Shown: positions 1 to 8,829 of the stretch, piece after piece
How positions within the stretch are numbered: position 1 is the stretch's first letter
Layout of the letters: each line of letters starts with the position of its first letter
Source: Candidatus Bathyarchaeota archaeon
GTDB lineage: Archaea > Thermoproteota > Bathyarchaeia > 40CM-2-53-6
Direction of reading: 5' to 3'
Length of the DNA: 59,301 bases
Assembly (NCBI GenBank): GCA_005888755.1
Contig: VBBQ01000028.1
Span: forward strand, 4,358-63,658
Notes under the pieces: model-generated
What the model was told of the DNA's origin: nothing
Database searches by the model: none
The model's input: the letters and a program-made list of their open reading frames with translations, nothing else
Made by a program: the position numbers and the translations under genes

Positions 1-352
1 AGTGTTTCGGGTGGGATCTTTCCCGTTACAAATCCGGTGTGTCTTCCCGAACCCATTGTTCTAATGACCCAGCCGAAGATTTCCAGGTCGAAGAGCTCCG
101 GGCCTCGCTAAATCTCTTGGTCCCTATGACCGGGAAGGTTAGTTTTACTGAAGCTTCTCGGTCTGGTCTCTTGCTTTCATCTATCCGCACAACTGGGTTT
201 CAGCCATGTGTAGTCTTCGGGATTTGTGGTTGATGGACCTGCGTGAGATGCCGTCTGAGTGGCAGATTGTATGGCGTAGGAAGAGGAAGAAGTTTCGGGC
301 GGGGCCTAAGCTGAAAGCCCAAATCTCTCATGGTTAGTCGTCTAGGCCCAGA

Positions 353-965
353 TTGTCAGCGGAAGACGGGGCGATTCTTGAGGCCGCTCGTAGAACCTCT
401 GATCTCTTGGGTCTGGCGGGGTTCTATCCGACGAGTGTGTCATGGCAAAGCGAGATAGGGATAGGCAGGGGAACTAAGGTCGCCACTCCTCACTTTCCAG
501 AGCTTGAGGGTTCAAAACTAATTATCTCTCCTATCCTACAAGGACGACTTGACAGTCAAGATTGGGGTTCAATCCTCGCTTCTCCACTGATCCTCAAAGG
601 ATTGAAAGGATTCTACAACATTTGGAGCATTGATCAGGGTCTCACCCGGGCTCTTGTTCCTCGCAGGATTTCTCATCTTGAGCTTCGCGTATCCACGCCT
701 CGATTCTTCTCTCATTTTCGGCTTCATAGTTGCCGACGTCATCCTGTTAGTTCTCGGAGCTTACAGTATCATCCGTTTAGGAAGGAGACTTGTCCTGGAG
801 GCTGACAAGGAGGCGGCGGAAGCCCTAGGGACAGCATCTTTGACGGAAGTGTTGCGGAAGCTTGAGGTTCTGCGAGAGCATGATGCTTCGCGCGGGAATG
901 ATTGGCCGGAGTACGGTGATCATCCAAGCATAACCAAGAGAATAGCGAACCTACAGAATCCTTGA
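353..965 (+). pseudogene. Decayed M48-like membrane metalloprotease
   Basis: Two adjacent frames together resemble an M48 (HtpX/Ste24-like) peptidase. The first frame, from the TTG at 353, gives a segment ending GSKLIISPILQGRLDSQDW then ILASPLIL, where family members have the LAHELGH zinc motif; the HExxH histidines are absent here. The second frame (open from 606 to 965) gives two hydrophobic helices, then LVLEADKEAAEAL and HPSITKRIANL, typical of the M48 C-terminus. The frames must join near 610-655, so a frameshift is needed. In the first frame a TAG at 335-337 also interrupts an upstream reading stretch (206-337). It is therefore either a pseudogene or an inactive homolog with sequence errors. 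Bases 1-350 hold no convincing gene. Confidence 0.5.
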
Positions 966-1004
966 GACGGCCAAGAAAGGATTGCTGGTGCCTGGCTCTT
1001 GTCT

Positions 1005-1253
1005 CTACTGAGGACTCGGGCTTGTCTGGGCACGCTTTCGTTGGCGAACAAGGTAGAGATTTAGAATAATCACGTCGAATAGCATGAGCATGACTATGGC
1101 AGTACTCCCAGCCCATACGCTCCCGACCGTCCCAAGCGGGAGGGAAACCAGGGCCAATGACATCAGGACGTTCGCTAAGTCTAGGTAGAGCGAGAAGCCA
1201 ATGAGAGCTACGACCAGGGCGCCAATTCGGTCTGGTCTATGCATATCACTCAC
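1005..1253 (-). CDS. Small two-helix membrane protein
   Basis: The product is about 82 residues with two hydrophobic segments, the second containing STAIVMLMLFDVIILNLYLV, and ends in a basic tail (RQRKRAQ). I do not recognise a family. The chosen start is the GTG at 1253, whose bases overlap the stop of the preceding gene (GTGA); an ATG at 1244 is the alternative. The longer frame reaching back to 1337 overlaps the upstream gene and is unlikely. With the gene at 1250-1474 it forms a translationally coupled pair of small membrane proteins. Confidence 0.55.
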   Translation of the reverse strand: MSDMHRPDRIGALVVALIGFSLYLDLANVLMSLALVSLPLGTVGSVWAGSTAIVMLMLFDVIILNLYLVRQRKRAQTSPSPQ

Positions 1254-1474
1254 CACGGTTTGGTTGAAGTCGGTCGTTTTTTCTGTCGTCTCGCTGTGAT
1301 GCGTTGGGCAATTACTGTCCAATACAAAACAAGCCAAGTAAACAGAAGTAAGACGTCCATACGCAGGGGAAGATACACCACCTCAAAGATGCCGAGCATA
1401 CTTGCTACTATCAAGTAGCCCGTGAAGATGCTGTAGATCCAAAGTAGTCGTTTGACGAGCGTGTTACTCGCCAT
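1250..1474 (-). CDS. Small two-helix membrane protein
   Basis: This 74-residue protein starts at an ATG and has two clear hydrophobic helices (around LWIYSFTGYLIVASMLGIF with one residue omitted, and MDVLLLFTWLVLYWTVIA). Its C-terminus is strongly basic, RRQKKRPTSTKPW, so it is probably on the cytoplasmic side. No family is recognised. It overlaps the next small membrane protein by four bases, suggesting the two products work together or are made in a fixed ratio. Confidence 0.6.
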   Translation of the reverse strand: MASNTLVKRLLWIYSIFTGYLIVASMLGIFEVVYLPLRMDVLLLFTWLVLYWTVIAQRITARRQKKRPTSTKPW

Positions 1475-1888
1475 TTGGTTCCTGTGGATTGGATGGCGCC
1501 CGAGAAAAAAAGATTGCTGGCGGAATCACGTTCTACATCGTCTTGTTGACGGTGCAGGCGGGAGTACGAAGGTTTTGGTCCTGTTGGATAGCTCTGCTTA
1601 CATTGGACCCTTGACAAATTGACCTGATCCGTGGGGAGGGTCTTGAGCAAGCCTAAGATAGTTAATTGGAGTGAGAGTCTTGGTTGTGGTTGTGTTCTTG
1701 TTTTTTCGAAGGATCGTAAGGGTCATGTGGAGCTTGTGGAGCGCAAACTCTGCAGCCGCCACAAATAGGAACCGAGTCTTGCTCACTGATACTCTGATCT
1801 GAGTCCTTCTTGCCAGCTAATGGGCGGTTTTCTCTTCGCTTGCTTTCCTCTAGAAATCCAATGACCGACCTCTGCCGCTATCAGTGGA
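1475..1888. other. Gene-poor stretch
   Basis: I find no convincing gene here. A 62-codon minus-strand frame (1598-1786) has a run of Asn/Thr codons and no recognisable motif. The stretch separates the small membrane pair from the DMT transporter and may hold the promoter for the pair near its left end. Confidence 0.4.
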
Positions 1889-2740
1889 TTAGGAACTAGT
1901 GACATCCTCAACCTTTCGAGAAGCCAGGAGGACCACTGCCAGAATGATCAACGCCCCACCTAGATACTGTGTACCAGTCAAGATCACACCAAGGAAAACG
2001 AACGCCGCCACAGCCGCCACAATCGGCTCCGAGTAGAGGCCGTAGGCCAGAATCGTCCCGAAGACAATAATGAAAATAACAAGCCCGACCAATCCTCCGA
2101 GCCCATATGGAGTCGATGGCATTTGATAGTTCAGAAATGACTCCACACCAAAAGGCACTGTCACCAAACCACCAATCGCAAACCCCCATGTCGTAACCCA
2201 CCAAGGCCCATTAGCGCGGACAAGAGGGCGCGAGGCGAGAGTGTAGTATGCTCCCGAGACAGCCGCCAACAACCCGAACAACACTCCGTTAGAAGTCACC
2301 AGTATCCGAAAGTTCCAACCAGGCATTCCTCCGACCAAGAACAGGGTCCCCACCATCGCCAATAACAGCGAAACAGTCCATTGAAACGACCAGCGCAACA
2401 CCCCTTTCACCGATTCGTAGCCAGCGACAATCGGCAGAAACAGAAATTGCAGCAGAGTTGCTGTAGCCGCGTTCGAGAACTGGATCGCGCCCAGATAGGC
2501 CAACTGAGACCCCGCGAAACCGAAAACCGAGAGACTGAGAAGCTGGCGGAGAGGTCTTCTAGGCATACCGGGGCGGAAGATCACGAAAAGTATCAACCCT
2601 GACACGAGCGTTCGGATTGTAACAAGCGCTATCACCGGAAATTGGTATGTTTGGAACAGAGCTTGAGCAGCCGTTCCTGAAAGGCCCCAGAAACCTGCCC
2701 CGATAAGCGTCCCGAGGAGTGAGACTTGGGCTAGCCGCAC
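1889..2740 (-). CDS. EamA/DMT-family transporter
   Basis: The 283-residue protein has about ten hydrophobic helices in two repeated halves, the pattern of the drug/metabolite transporter superfamily (EamA domains). It begins with a GTG (residues MRLAQVSLLGTLIGAGFWG); the early GTLIGAGFWG and the central FGLLAAVSGAYYTLASRPLV fit EamA repeats. Substrate cannot be told from sequence; relatives export amino acids or metabolites at the cytoplasmic membrane. It stands alone, divergent from the small gene at 2908. Confidence 0.85.
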   Translation of the reverse strand: MRLAQVSLLGTLIGAGFWGLSGTAAQALFQTYQFPVIALVTIRTLVSGLILFVIFRPGMPRRPLRQLLSLSVFGFAGSQLAYLGAIQFSNAATATLLQFLFLPIVAGYESVKGVLRWSFQWTVSLLLAMVGTLFLVGGMPGWNFRILVTSNGVLFGLLAAVSGAYYTLASRPLVRANGPWWVTTWGFAIGGLVTVPFGVESFLNYQMPSTPYGLGGLVGLVIFIIVFGTILAYGLYSEPIVAAVAAFVFLGVILTGTQYLGGALIILAVVLLASRKVEDVTSS

Positions 2741-2907
2741 CCTGCCGCGTCACCCGCGAGCCCTATAAGAATCGCTTCCAAGCCGGGCCGGCGATTTCGG
2801 TGGCGGTTTTTGTTGTCGCCGCCATAGCGGCTTTCTACTCTGGGGCTTAGTCGTCGCCAGCAATCCTTTTTTCCGAGTTTTCCAGTTTTCAAGTAGGCAA
2901 CAAAGAC

Positions 2908-3147
2908 TTGAAGCCTCGAACCGGTAGTTGGCGTGTGGTAAAGATCCTCACTGCGGCTTGGGGGTCGATTCTCGTAGTGGGATCCATCCTAATCTGGTTA
3001 GGACTTGCCAATCCACGTGACTACTGGTGGTTTGTGACGATTGCACTCCCTTTCGTGCTAATTGGGTTTGTTTATGTGAACCTCTACAAACTTCCACCGA
3101 AGAAGCATGCAACGACAAGTCCAAGTCTTCAGCTAGCTGTTAACTAG
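2908..3147 (+). CDS. Small two-helix membrane protein
   Basis: This 79-residue protein with a TTG start has two hydrophobic helices (ILTAAWGSILVVGSILIWLG and WWFVTIALPFVLIGFVYVNL) and a basic C-terminal tail with PPKKH. No family is recognised. It converges on the tiny minus-strand gene at 3176-3289. It looks coding by the clean helix pattern and lack of competing frames, but its function is unknown. Confidence 0.55.
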   Translation: MKPRTGSWRVVKILTAAWGSILVVGSILIWLGLANPRDYWWFVTIALPFVLIGFVYVNLYKLPPKKHATTSPSLQLAVN

Positions 3148-3175
3148 ACTAACACATATGATCGGGTGAAACCAA

Positions 3176-3289
3176 TCAGATATTGGTCGCGGGTCTGCCC
3201 GTTAAGACGCGTACTAGGACTACCACAACGATTACGATTACAGTTAGACCGACGATTAAGATAATTCTTTGGTCGACCGGCAGAGCCAT
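3176..3289 (-). CDS. 37-residue single-helix membrane peptide
   Basis: An ATG at 3289 opens a 37-codon frame. The short polar N-terminus (MALPVDQR) is followed by an unbroken run of I/L/V residues of about 20 positions, then a basic tail (RVLTGRPATNI). Upstream, GAGCTGAT sits a few bases before the start and matches the archaeal Shine-Dalgarno GAGGTGAT at seven of eight positions. The product would be one transmembrane helix with a cytoplasmic basic end. Too short for family assignment. Confidence 0.5.
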   Translation of the reverse strand: MALPVDQRIILIVGLTVIVIVVVVLVRVLTGRPATNI

Positions 3290-3535
3290 AGGATCAGCTC
3301 TAAGGCTGATGTTGTGAACAGATATACTTAGCTTCGGTCAGGCTCCGCGTATTTTTGTGGAGATTTGTCGAAAGCTGGCTTAGACTGGATGAAGTATCTC
3401 GAAAAAGTCTTGAAACCAATTCTAACGGGTTAGAATGCGAATTGGTTCCCTGTGAGGGTCACAGTTCTAGGATTTACACGTATATGCCCATTGACAGTTT
3501 TCGCCGCAACACAGCCAGAACATTACCTGCGCCTG

Positions 3536-3730
3536 ATGAATTCGAGGGTTCCCACCACCTTTCGATGGCAGATCAACATTGAAGCCAGCGATGAGGATTC
3601 TGACAAATGTCCAAGATGCAAAGCAAGACTTGTAACCACCGAGACTCATCGTCAAGCTGAAGGCGATATCACACACTGGTCAGTAGTATGCGCGAGCTGT
3701 GGATTAACAGGCGTGGTGTGGAACGATTAG
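3536..3730 (+). CDS. Small zinc-ribbon protein
   Basis: The C-terminal half has two CxxC knuckles (CPRC and CASC) separated by about 30 residues, a likely zinc ribbon, in a protein of about 64 residues. The ATG at 3536 is chosen; the frame is open back to a GTG at 3452, but that extension lacks family-like sequence. Function unknown; small archaeal zinc ribbons often bind nucleic acid or a partner protein. Confidence 0.5.
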   Translation: MNSRVPTTFRWQINIEASDEDSDKCPRCKARLVTTETHRQAEGDITHWSVVCASCGLTGVVWND

Positions 3731-3751
3731 CTCCTCAATTGCTATGGAGCT
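3729..3751 (+). terminator. Possible hairpin after zinc-ribbon gene
   Basis: AGCTCC and GGAGCT form a 6-bp stem with an 11-nt loop, starting inside the stop codon of the gene before it. There is no T-run after it, so termination is only a guess. Confidence 0.25.
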
Positions 3752-3872
3752 GAGGGTTCGGAGCTGGTAAAGCACATATTTGGGAAAGAAATCCCTGTTG
3801 TTTGTCCAGTCCTTTTGCGTTCTGCGCTGAACATTCTTCTATTCCAAAGGTTGCAGGGGTAATATGCTTGAC

Positions 3873-4520
3873 TCAGCAGTCCACAGGGTAGTTGTTGACA
3901 GTCTTAAAGTCCGTGAGAGGAATCGTCTGACCCATGGCTTGGCCTCTGTAGATGTAGTAGAAGCCAATGAACGTGATCCAGTTATCGGGGCTGCCCGAGG
4001 AGCCCGCAATAGCTGAGCCTTGGCTTGTCGCGCTGAACTTTAGAATGACAGGTGGGGAAGAACCGTTTGGCGAGGCCGCGGGTAACATGTACGGGTTTGT
4101 GGTCTCATTATATCCTACAACATTAGCAGGATTAACGGTGCCCGGGTCGTCGATCCAAATGCGTACAAACGCTCCGAGGCCGTTCGCGGTGTAGGGCTGC
4201 ATCTGCATCATTGTCTGTGCTTTCAGCGTCACACTGCTGTCCGTCGCAGCATTCGAGACCTTTACCCAGAAGACTATCGGGGTGTTAGACGGCATGCAGA
4301 AGGCTGGGTTTGGACTCGTCTGGCTTCCCTGTGTGAAGTTGAACGATTTGAAGTCAACGTACACTGTCAAAGGACCAGTGCTTCGGTTGTTCAGGGTTGA
4401 GATCTGATTCCTCAACTGTGTCAGCTGCTCTTGGTAGTAATACGTGCTGACACCGATGCTTGTCGGGATGCTGGCTAACAGAACTAGGAGAGCGGCTTTG
4501 TAGGTGGACGAGGACATCAT
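3873..4520 (-). CDS. Exported protein with N-terminal anchor
   Basis: The 215-residue protein starts ATG-ATG and opens with a signal peptide or membrane anchor (YKAALLVLLASIPTSIGVST). A short coiled-coil-like stretch follows (YQEQLTQLRNQISTLNNRS). The rest is rich in Ser, Thr, Asn and Pro with several N-glycosylation-type sequons, as expected of an archaeal surface protein. It has two cysteines, one at the very C-terminus. No family is recognised. A strong hairpin lies directly before the start codon. Confidence 0.65.
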   Translation of the reverse strand: MMSSSTYKAALLVLLASIPTSIGVSTYYYQEQLTQLRNQISTLNNRSTGPLTVYVDFKSFNFTQGSQTSPNPAFCMPSNTPIVFWVKVSNAATDSSVTLKAQTMMQMQPYTANGLGAFVRIWIDDPGTVNPANVVGYNETTNPYMLPAASPNGSSPPVILKFSATSQGSAIAGSSGSPDNWITFIGFYYIYRGQAMGQTIPLTDFKTVNNYPVDC

Positions 4521-4526
4521 AGTTTA

Positions 4527-4543
4527 GGGTCCCGAAGGGACCC
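4527..4543 (-). promoter_or_regulatory. Perfect hairpin just before a start codon
   Basis: On the minus strand GGGTCCC-TTC-GGGACCC gives a perfect 7-bp stem with a 3-nt loop. It ends six bases before the ATG of the exported protein, where a ribosome-binding site would sit. It could control translation of that gene or be the foot of an upstream transcript. Confidence 0.4.
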
Positions 4544-4794
4544 GTCCCGCCGGGTCGTGTCATATGAGTGTCGTAACCGCTCGTAGGAACGACGGGTCAC
4601 TCTTCGAGTGAATTCAGACTCAGGGACTTGCGAAAAAACCTGACCAGATCATATTTTAAGTCGCAAGGTCACGCTGCCACGCAGCCACGCACTGCTACTG
4701 CCAAAATACTACCGGAGATTGTGACTGCAGCACAGTCTAATCCCATAAACAACGGGCAGACTAGATATGGTTGGAGTTCTGTCTCGACAACCCT

Positions 4795-4929
4795 CTTCTA
4801 TAAAATTTTCATGCAGTGAACGGCCTAGCAGACATTAGCTGCGGCGCGCTTGACTTGTCATTGATCGTTATTGGTTACTGGTTCGGGATCAAGCGTGACT
4901 CTTGAGCCATCTGAGCCTCCGAGAATCCA
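4795..4929 (+). repeat. 134-bp inverted duplication, copy 1
   Basis: This stretch matches the reverse complement of 15876-16008 with about 13 mismatches in 134 positions by my count (about 90% identical). It includes a TATA-like TATAAAAT and, in its right part, the last 23 codons of the YHS gene. At the other locus the same DNA carries the CBS-gene promoter and the first codons of a membrane-protein gene on the opposite strand. Confidence 0.85.
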
Positions 4930-5040
4930 AGTCGTCTTGCAAACACTAGAGCAGAAGTAGAAGGTCTTCCCTTGATAGATTGATTGGAACTTGGTCTTCC
5001 TCTCGTCCACCATCATTCCACAGACCGGGTCTTTTTGCAC
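4858..5040 (-). CDS. Small YHS-domain metal-binding protein
   Basis: This 60-residue protein has the start of a YHS domain: DPVCGMMVDE, then YQGKTFYFCSSVC. Its cysteines match those of copper- or mercury-binding YHS proteins. The usual domain end (a phenylalanine plus Pro/Tyr tail) is missing; from about residue 37 the sequence (ILGGSDGSRV onward) comes from the 134-bp duplicated DNA, read antisense. It lies 12 bases downstream of copA, so it is probably the last gene of the copper operon and may act as a small copper carrier. Confidence 0.75.
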   Translation of the reverse strand: MQKDPVCGMMVDERKTKFQSIYQGKTFYFCSSVCKTTWILGGSDGSRVTLDPEPVTNNDQ

Positions 5041-5052
5041 TGGCTCACCTCC

Positions 5053-7140
5053 CTAGATTTTCGGATTGAACTTTCGAAGCAGGAGCGAGTTGGAGACAAC
5101 TGTTACCGAACTGATTGCCATTGCCCCTCCTGCGAGGAGTGGTAAGACCTCGTAGATCCCTGGCCCTAGGAACGGGACCAGAATCCCCGCGGCTACTGGG
5201 ACGAGGGCGACGTTGTACACGAATGCCCATAGGAGGTTTTGTTTTATCTTGCTCACAGTTGCCCTACTCAAGAGTAAGGCTTTAGGAACATCTGTCAGAT
5301 CGTCTTTGATGAGGATTATTCCACCAGTCTCCTTCGCCACGTCCGTCCCGCTACCGATAGCTATCCCAACGTCCGCGGCGGCCAGTGCTGGGGCATCGTT
5401 TATTCCATCTCCAACCATGACGACCTTCTTACCCTCCGCCTGAATCTTTCGGACATGATTCTCCTTTTGGTCTGGACGGACATTGGAGAAGACAGTATCA
5501 ATTCCAAGGGTTTTGGCGATAGCCTTGGCCGTTCGTTCATTGTCACCCGTGAGCATCACCACCTCCAACCCCATCGACTTCAACGCATACACAGCTCTCG
5601 CAGACGATTCTTTAATCGTATCAGCGAGGCCGATGAGGGCAACAAGCTCCCGGTCTACTGCAAGGAAAGTAACTGTCTTTCCTTGATCTTGGAGTGTTCT
5701 CACTTTTTCGGCATAGCCAATTACCTGAATGGAAAACTTGTCCATTAGATCGGCGTTGCCCAGCAAAACCTCTCGCCCTTCCAGGGCACCCTTTACCCCG
5801 AGCCCAGGCAATGCTTCGAAATCTGAAGGATGGGGTAGGTCGAGGTTCATCGTTCGGGCGGCGTTGACTACAGCTTGGGCGAGGGGATGTTCACTTCCCT
5901 TTTCCAAGGACCCGGCGTAACTGATGATCTGAGTCTCCGAAAGGTTTCCGATTGGAACAATATCTGTTAGAGCGGGCTGACCTTTCGTCAACGTTCCTGT
6001 CTTGTCGAAAACGACCGTGTTTGCTTTGTGAGCTTCCTCGAGCTGGTCTCCTCCCTTGATCAGGATTCCGTTTTCCGCTCCCTTGCCGGTCCCAACGAGC
6101 AGGGCCGCCGGGGTTGCGATTCCTAGAGCGCAGGGGCAGGCGATGATGACTACGGAGACGAAGGCAAGAAGCGAGAAAGCGAGTCCTATCTTCGCGATAA
6201 AGTACCAGAACAAGAACGATGCCGTCGCTATTAGTATGACCGAGGGCACGAAGTATGCTGATACTCTGTCGGCTAGGCGTTGAAGCGGAGCCTTTCCAAC
6301 CTGAGCCTCTTCAACAAGCTTAGCTATCTGCGACAGAACGGTATCCTGTCCGACCTTCATTGCCCGAATCTTCAGCAGACCGTTCTTGTTGATCGTTGCT
6401 CCAATCACCTCGTCGTCGGTTCGTTTGTCGTTTGGCAGACTCTCTCCAGTAATCATCGACTCGTCAACCGAAGAACTCCCCTCAACCACGATACCGTCAA
6501 CTGGAATTCTTTCTCCTGGACGAACAACCAGAAGGTCATCTACATCGACTTTCTCAACAGGTGTGCTGGTTTCGACACCATCTCGTATTACGTGAGCGAC
6601 TACAGGCTGCAAGCTCAACAATCTGTGAACTGCCTCTGAGGCCTTGCCCTTCGTAATGTACTCGAGAAGACTCCCTGTCTGAATCAGCGTGATTATGATT
6701 GCTGAGGTCTCGAAGTAAGTCTCGCTTCCTGGAAAGAATCCGGGGACGAAAGTTACGACGGTACTGTAGAGCCAGGCCGCCGTAGTCCCGAGACCGATCA
6801 ACAAGTCCATGTTGCCGATTCTTGACCTTAATGCGTCGTAGCTCCCGCGATAAAACCGGAATCCGACAACAAACTGAACTGGAATAGAAAGGACGAACAT
6901 AGCCAGATTGTTAGTAGCTCTGTTAGAAATTATCGCGAGGTACGTTAGAGCCGCGATCGGAACAGTCAGTACTGCCCCGAGAGCTACGAGGCGCTTTAGT
7001 CGGGCAAGCGCCTTCTCTGGCGCTTGAAACTGGAAGAGGCACGTTTCGCTGCAGAAGTAGTAAGTGGCCCCGTAGCGCGTGGTCTTGAGGGAGTGTTCTC
7101 CCTCTTCCACAAGCATACCACAGATTGGGTCTTTTGCCAT
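5053..7140 (-). CDS. copA: Copper-type P1B ATPase with N-terminal YHS domain
   Basis: The 695-residue heavy-metal ATPase moves Cu(I) or a similar soft metal across the membrane at the cost of ATP. An N-terminal YHS domain ([18 protein letters not shown], residues 4-40) replaces the usual HMA domain. Then come membrane helices, the TGES actuator loop, the CPC metal motif ([15 protein letters not shown]), the phosphorylation site DKTGTLTKG, the HP motif (GSEHPLAQA), TGDN and the hinge [16 protein letters not shown]. All catalytic motifs are intact. It begins two bases after the stop of the HTH-LAGLIDADG gene, clearly one operon. CPC with YHS suggests copper or silver export. Confidence 0.95.
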   Translation of the reverse strand: MAKDPICGMLVEEGEHSLKTTRYGATYYFCSETCLFQFQAPEKALARLKRLVALGAVLTVPIAALTYLAIISNRATNNLAMFVLSIPVQFVVGFRFYRGSYDALRSRIGNMDLLIGLGTTAAWLYSTVVTFVPGFFPGSETYFETSAIIITLIQTGSLLEYITKGKASEAVHRLLSLQPVVAHVIRDGVETSTPVEKVDVDDLLVVRPGERIPVDGIVVEGSSSVDESMITGESLPNDKRTDDEVIGATINKNGLLKIRAMKVGQDTVLSQIAKLVEEAQVGKAPLQRLADRVSAYFVPSVILIATASFLFWYFIAKIGLAFSLLAFVSVVIIACPCALGIATPAALLVGTGKGAENGILIKGGDQLEEAHKANTVVFDKTGTLTKGQPALTDIVPIGNLSETQIISYAGSLEKGSEHPLAQAVVNAARTMNLDLPHPSDFEALPGLGVKGALEGREVLLGNADLMDKFSIQVIGYAEKVRTLQDQGKTVTFLAVDRELVALIGLADTIKESSARAVYALKSMGLEVVMLTGDNERTAKAIAKTLGIDTVFSNVRPDQKENHVRKIQAEGKKVVMVGDGINDAPALAAADVGIAIGSGTDVAKETGGIILIKDDLTDVPKALLLSRATVSKIKQNLLWAFVYNVALVPVAAGILVPFLGPGIYEVLPLLAGGAMAISSVTVVSNSLLLRKFNPKI

Positions 7141-7142
7141 GA

Positions 7143-8111
7143 CTATTTCGCCCTGGTCAGTGACTTGTCTTTGTGGTGAAAGAAGCCGTGCTTCTCGAAG
7201 TAGTCCGATCTAGCGCTTTCTTTGTACTCTAGGACTGTCTTCTTGATCTTTACCCTGAGCTCATCCCAGAGTGGCTCAACATGGCACCAAGGCTTGCCAA
7301 TGTGGTCTATGACCAGTCTCACTTTCTCAACCTTCTCAGCATGGAGGATGTTCAGTTCTCCCATCAGTATCTTCCCTGCCTTTCCGTAAACGACAAGTCG
7401 AGATGCGCGTTGGACCTCATAGATTCTTCCGCCGACAATACTGGACAGTTGTTGCAGAAGACCCCGCTTCTTCAGAGTAATAGTCAGTGCCGTATCGGTT
7501 CGGCCGTGATTGTCATAGAGGAGAATGCAACCTTCTGCCGCCACAAGTCCCGACAAATATGACTGAAACAGGGGATCGTCCCGATGGAAGGGAATCCACT
7601 GCGGGACGTGGTCGGTCTTGGTAACGATGGGCTCGAAGCTTAGATCCAGGTAGACAGTCATTATGTATTGATAATAGCCGTGGAGACCCTCAAAATGAGG
7701 AAGATCGGTTACATGCCCATAGTTTGCGAAAAGGCTACGAAAAAGCCGCACCATCGCTGGATGAGTTGTCGAGAGGCTCACCTCCTTGAGCCTCCCCGAG
7801 TGTCTAACGTGGCAGTCTTCTACAAATCCGGCGATGAATGCACCTTCGCATAAGTCGCCCGAAAATGATTCTTTCAAAAACTTCGTCGATGCAATTATCG
7901 AGGCGGAGATCCGATCTCTTAATTGAATGTGTCGCCTTAAGTGTCGCCCAACAGTAGAGGCCCCGACATGATATTGTCCTGCGATCTTAGTAGTCGATGA
8001 GCCATCTTGATAGAGCGAGATCCACTCGTTGATTAGATGAGATTGTGTCGTGAGCCTCTCGGAGACCGAATCACCGTGATAGGGTAGAGAGATAGCCGGG
8101 CCCACTGGCAT
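7143..8111 (-). CDS. HTH plus degenerate LAGLIDADG protein, probable regulator
   Basis: This 322-residue protein has an N-terminal resolvase-like helix-turn-helix (about residues 28-62, [19 protein letters not shown]) followed by two LAGLIDADG-type repeats. The first ([11 protein letters not shown], near 90) has lost the acidic catalytic position; the second ([12 protein letters not shown], near 185) keeps a Glu. Each is followed by the usual fold signature, e.g. [14 protein letters not shown] and [18 protein letters not shown]. Losing one active site while keeping DNA-binding domains is what is known for WhiA, a bacterial regulator derived from homing enzymes; the domain order here is reversed. 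Its place directly before copA suggests a metal-response regulator rather than a mobile endonuclease. Confidence 0.7.
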   Translation of the reverse strand: MPVGPAISLPYHGDSVSERLTTQSHLINEWISLYQDGSSTTKIAGQYHVGASTVGRHLRRHIQLRDRISASIIASTKFLKESFSGDLCEGAFIAGFVEDCHVRHSGRLKEVSLSTTHPAMVRLFRSLFANYGHVTDLPHFEGLHGYYQYIMTVYLDLSFEPIVTKTDHVPQWIPFHRDDPLFQSYLSGLVAAEGCILLYDNHGRTDTALTITLKKRGLLQQLSSIVGGRIYEVQRASRLVVYGKAGKILMGELNILHAEKVEKVRLVIDHIGKPWCHVEPLWDELRVKIKKTVLEYKESARSDYFEKHGFFHHKDKSLTRAK

Positions 8112-8148
8112 ATCAGATTAGCTACAAATCTGTCTCTAAACCGCATGT

Positions 8149-8164
8149 CTTTACAAATGTAAAG
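8149..8164 (-). promoter_or_regulatory. Operator-like dyad matching the cop-box pattern
   Basis: CTTTACA-AA-TGTAAAG is a perfect inverted repeat with a 2-nt spacer. Its core TACA-N2-TGTA matches the published cop box bound by CopY-type copper repressors of Firmicutes. It lies about 45 bases before the start of the HTH-LAGLIDADG/copA genes and just after the Lrp-TRASH gene, where a repressor would cover the core promoter. Confidence 0.6.
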
Positions 8165-8190
8165 CTAGAAACTCACACTCAGTCGACGGA

Positions 8191-8829
8191 TTATCTAAGT
8201 TCTGGTCCTTCGACAGTAAGTTCGAGCCCTTTTAGTCTAGGTTCATACTTCTCCCGAAACTTCTGTACGCACATTGGGCAACAGAAGAATCTCTCATGTC
8301 CCGCGACTCTTAGAACGAACGGTTTTGCGGGAATCGGCCCGCTGCAGGTCTCGCATTTGAGATTGACACTCAACCCAGGTCTTACGATGACCGCTTGATC
8401 GTCCTTGAATATTCGGACGACCATCTGGCTTGAGTTCTGCTTAACCCCGAACTCCCGGTCGAGAGCCTCGGTGAAGCGTTGCATCTCTTCTAGACTGTCG
8501 ACGGCGACTCGGAGGGTGAGATTGTTCTCTCCAGTTGTGAGGTATATCGCACGTACTTCCGAACGCCTTTCGAGGCTGCCGGCGATTGCCTCAATCTTCG
8601 CGGGGTCGACCCTCAAGTACAACTGGAAGACCAAGCCATGCCGGAACTTCGACGGGTCGAATATCGGAGATATCTTACGGATGAGACCCTGGTCCATCAT
8701 ACGCTTGACTCTAGCCTGCACAGTCGGGGTTGTTATCCCTGCGCGACGGGCGACTTCACGAAAAGACCTGCGGCCATCCTCAACGAGGATTCCAAGTATT
8801 CTAGAATCTATGTCGTCTAGTTCGGGCAT
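8191..8829 (-). CDS. Lrp/AsnC-type regulator with TRASH metal-sensing domain
   Basis: The 212-residue protein starts with an Lrp winged helix (LDDIDSRILGILVEDGRRSF, then ITTPTVQARVKRM), a central RAM-like ligand domain, and a C-terminal TRASH domain (CETC, FFCCPMC) able to bind Cu or another soft metal. This HTH-TRASH design is that of archaeal CopT/CopR copper regulators. It sits upstream of, and in the same direction as, the HTH-LAGLIDADG, copA and YHS genes, so it probably senses copper for this operon. Confidence 0.85.
   Translation of the reverse strand: MPELDDIDSRILGILVEDGRRSFREVARRAGITTPTVQARVKRMMDQGLIRKISPIFDPSKFRHGLVFQLYLRVDPAKIEAIAGSLERRSEVRAIYLTTGENNLTLRVAVDSLEEMQRFTEALDREFGVKQNSSQMVVRIFKDDQAVIVRPGLSVNLKCETCSGPIPAKPFVLRVAGHERFFCCPMCVQKFREKYEPRLKGLELTVEGPELR

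Noticed and set aside
1598-1786. 62-codon minus-strand frame
   Set aside because: Low-complexity Asn/Thr stretch, no motif and no good start signal.
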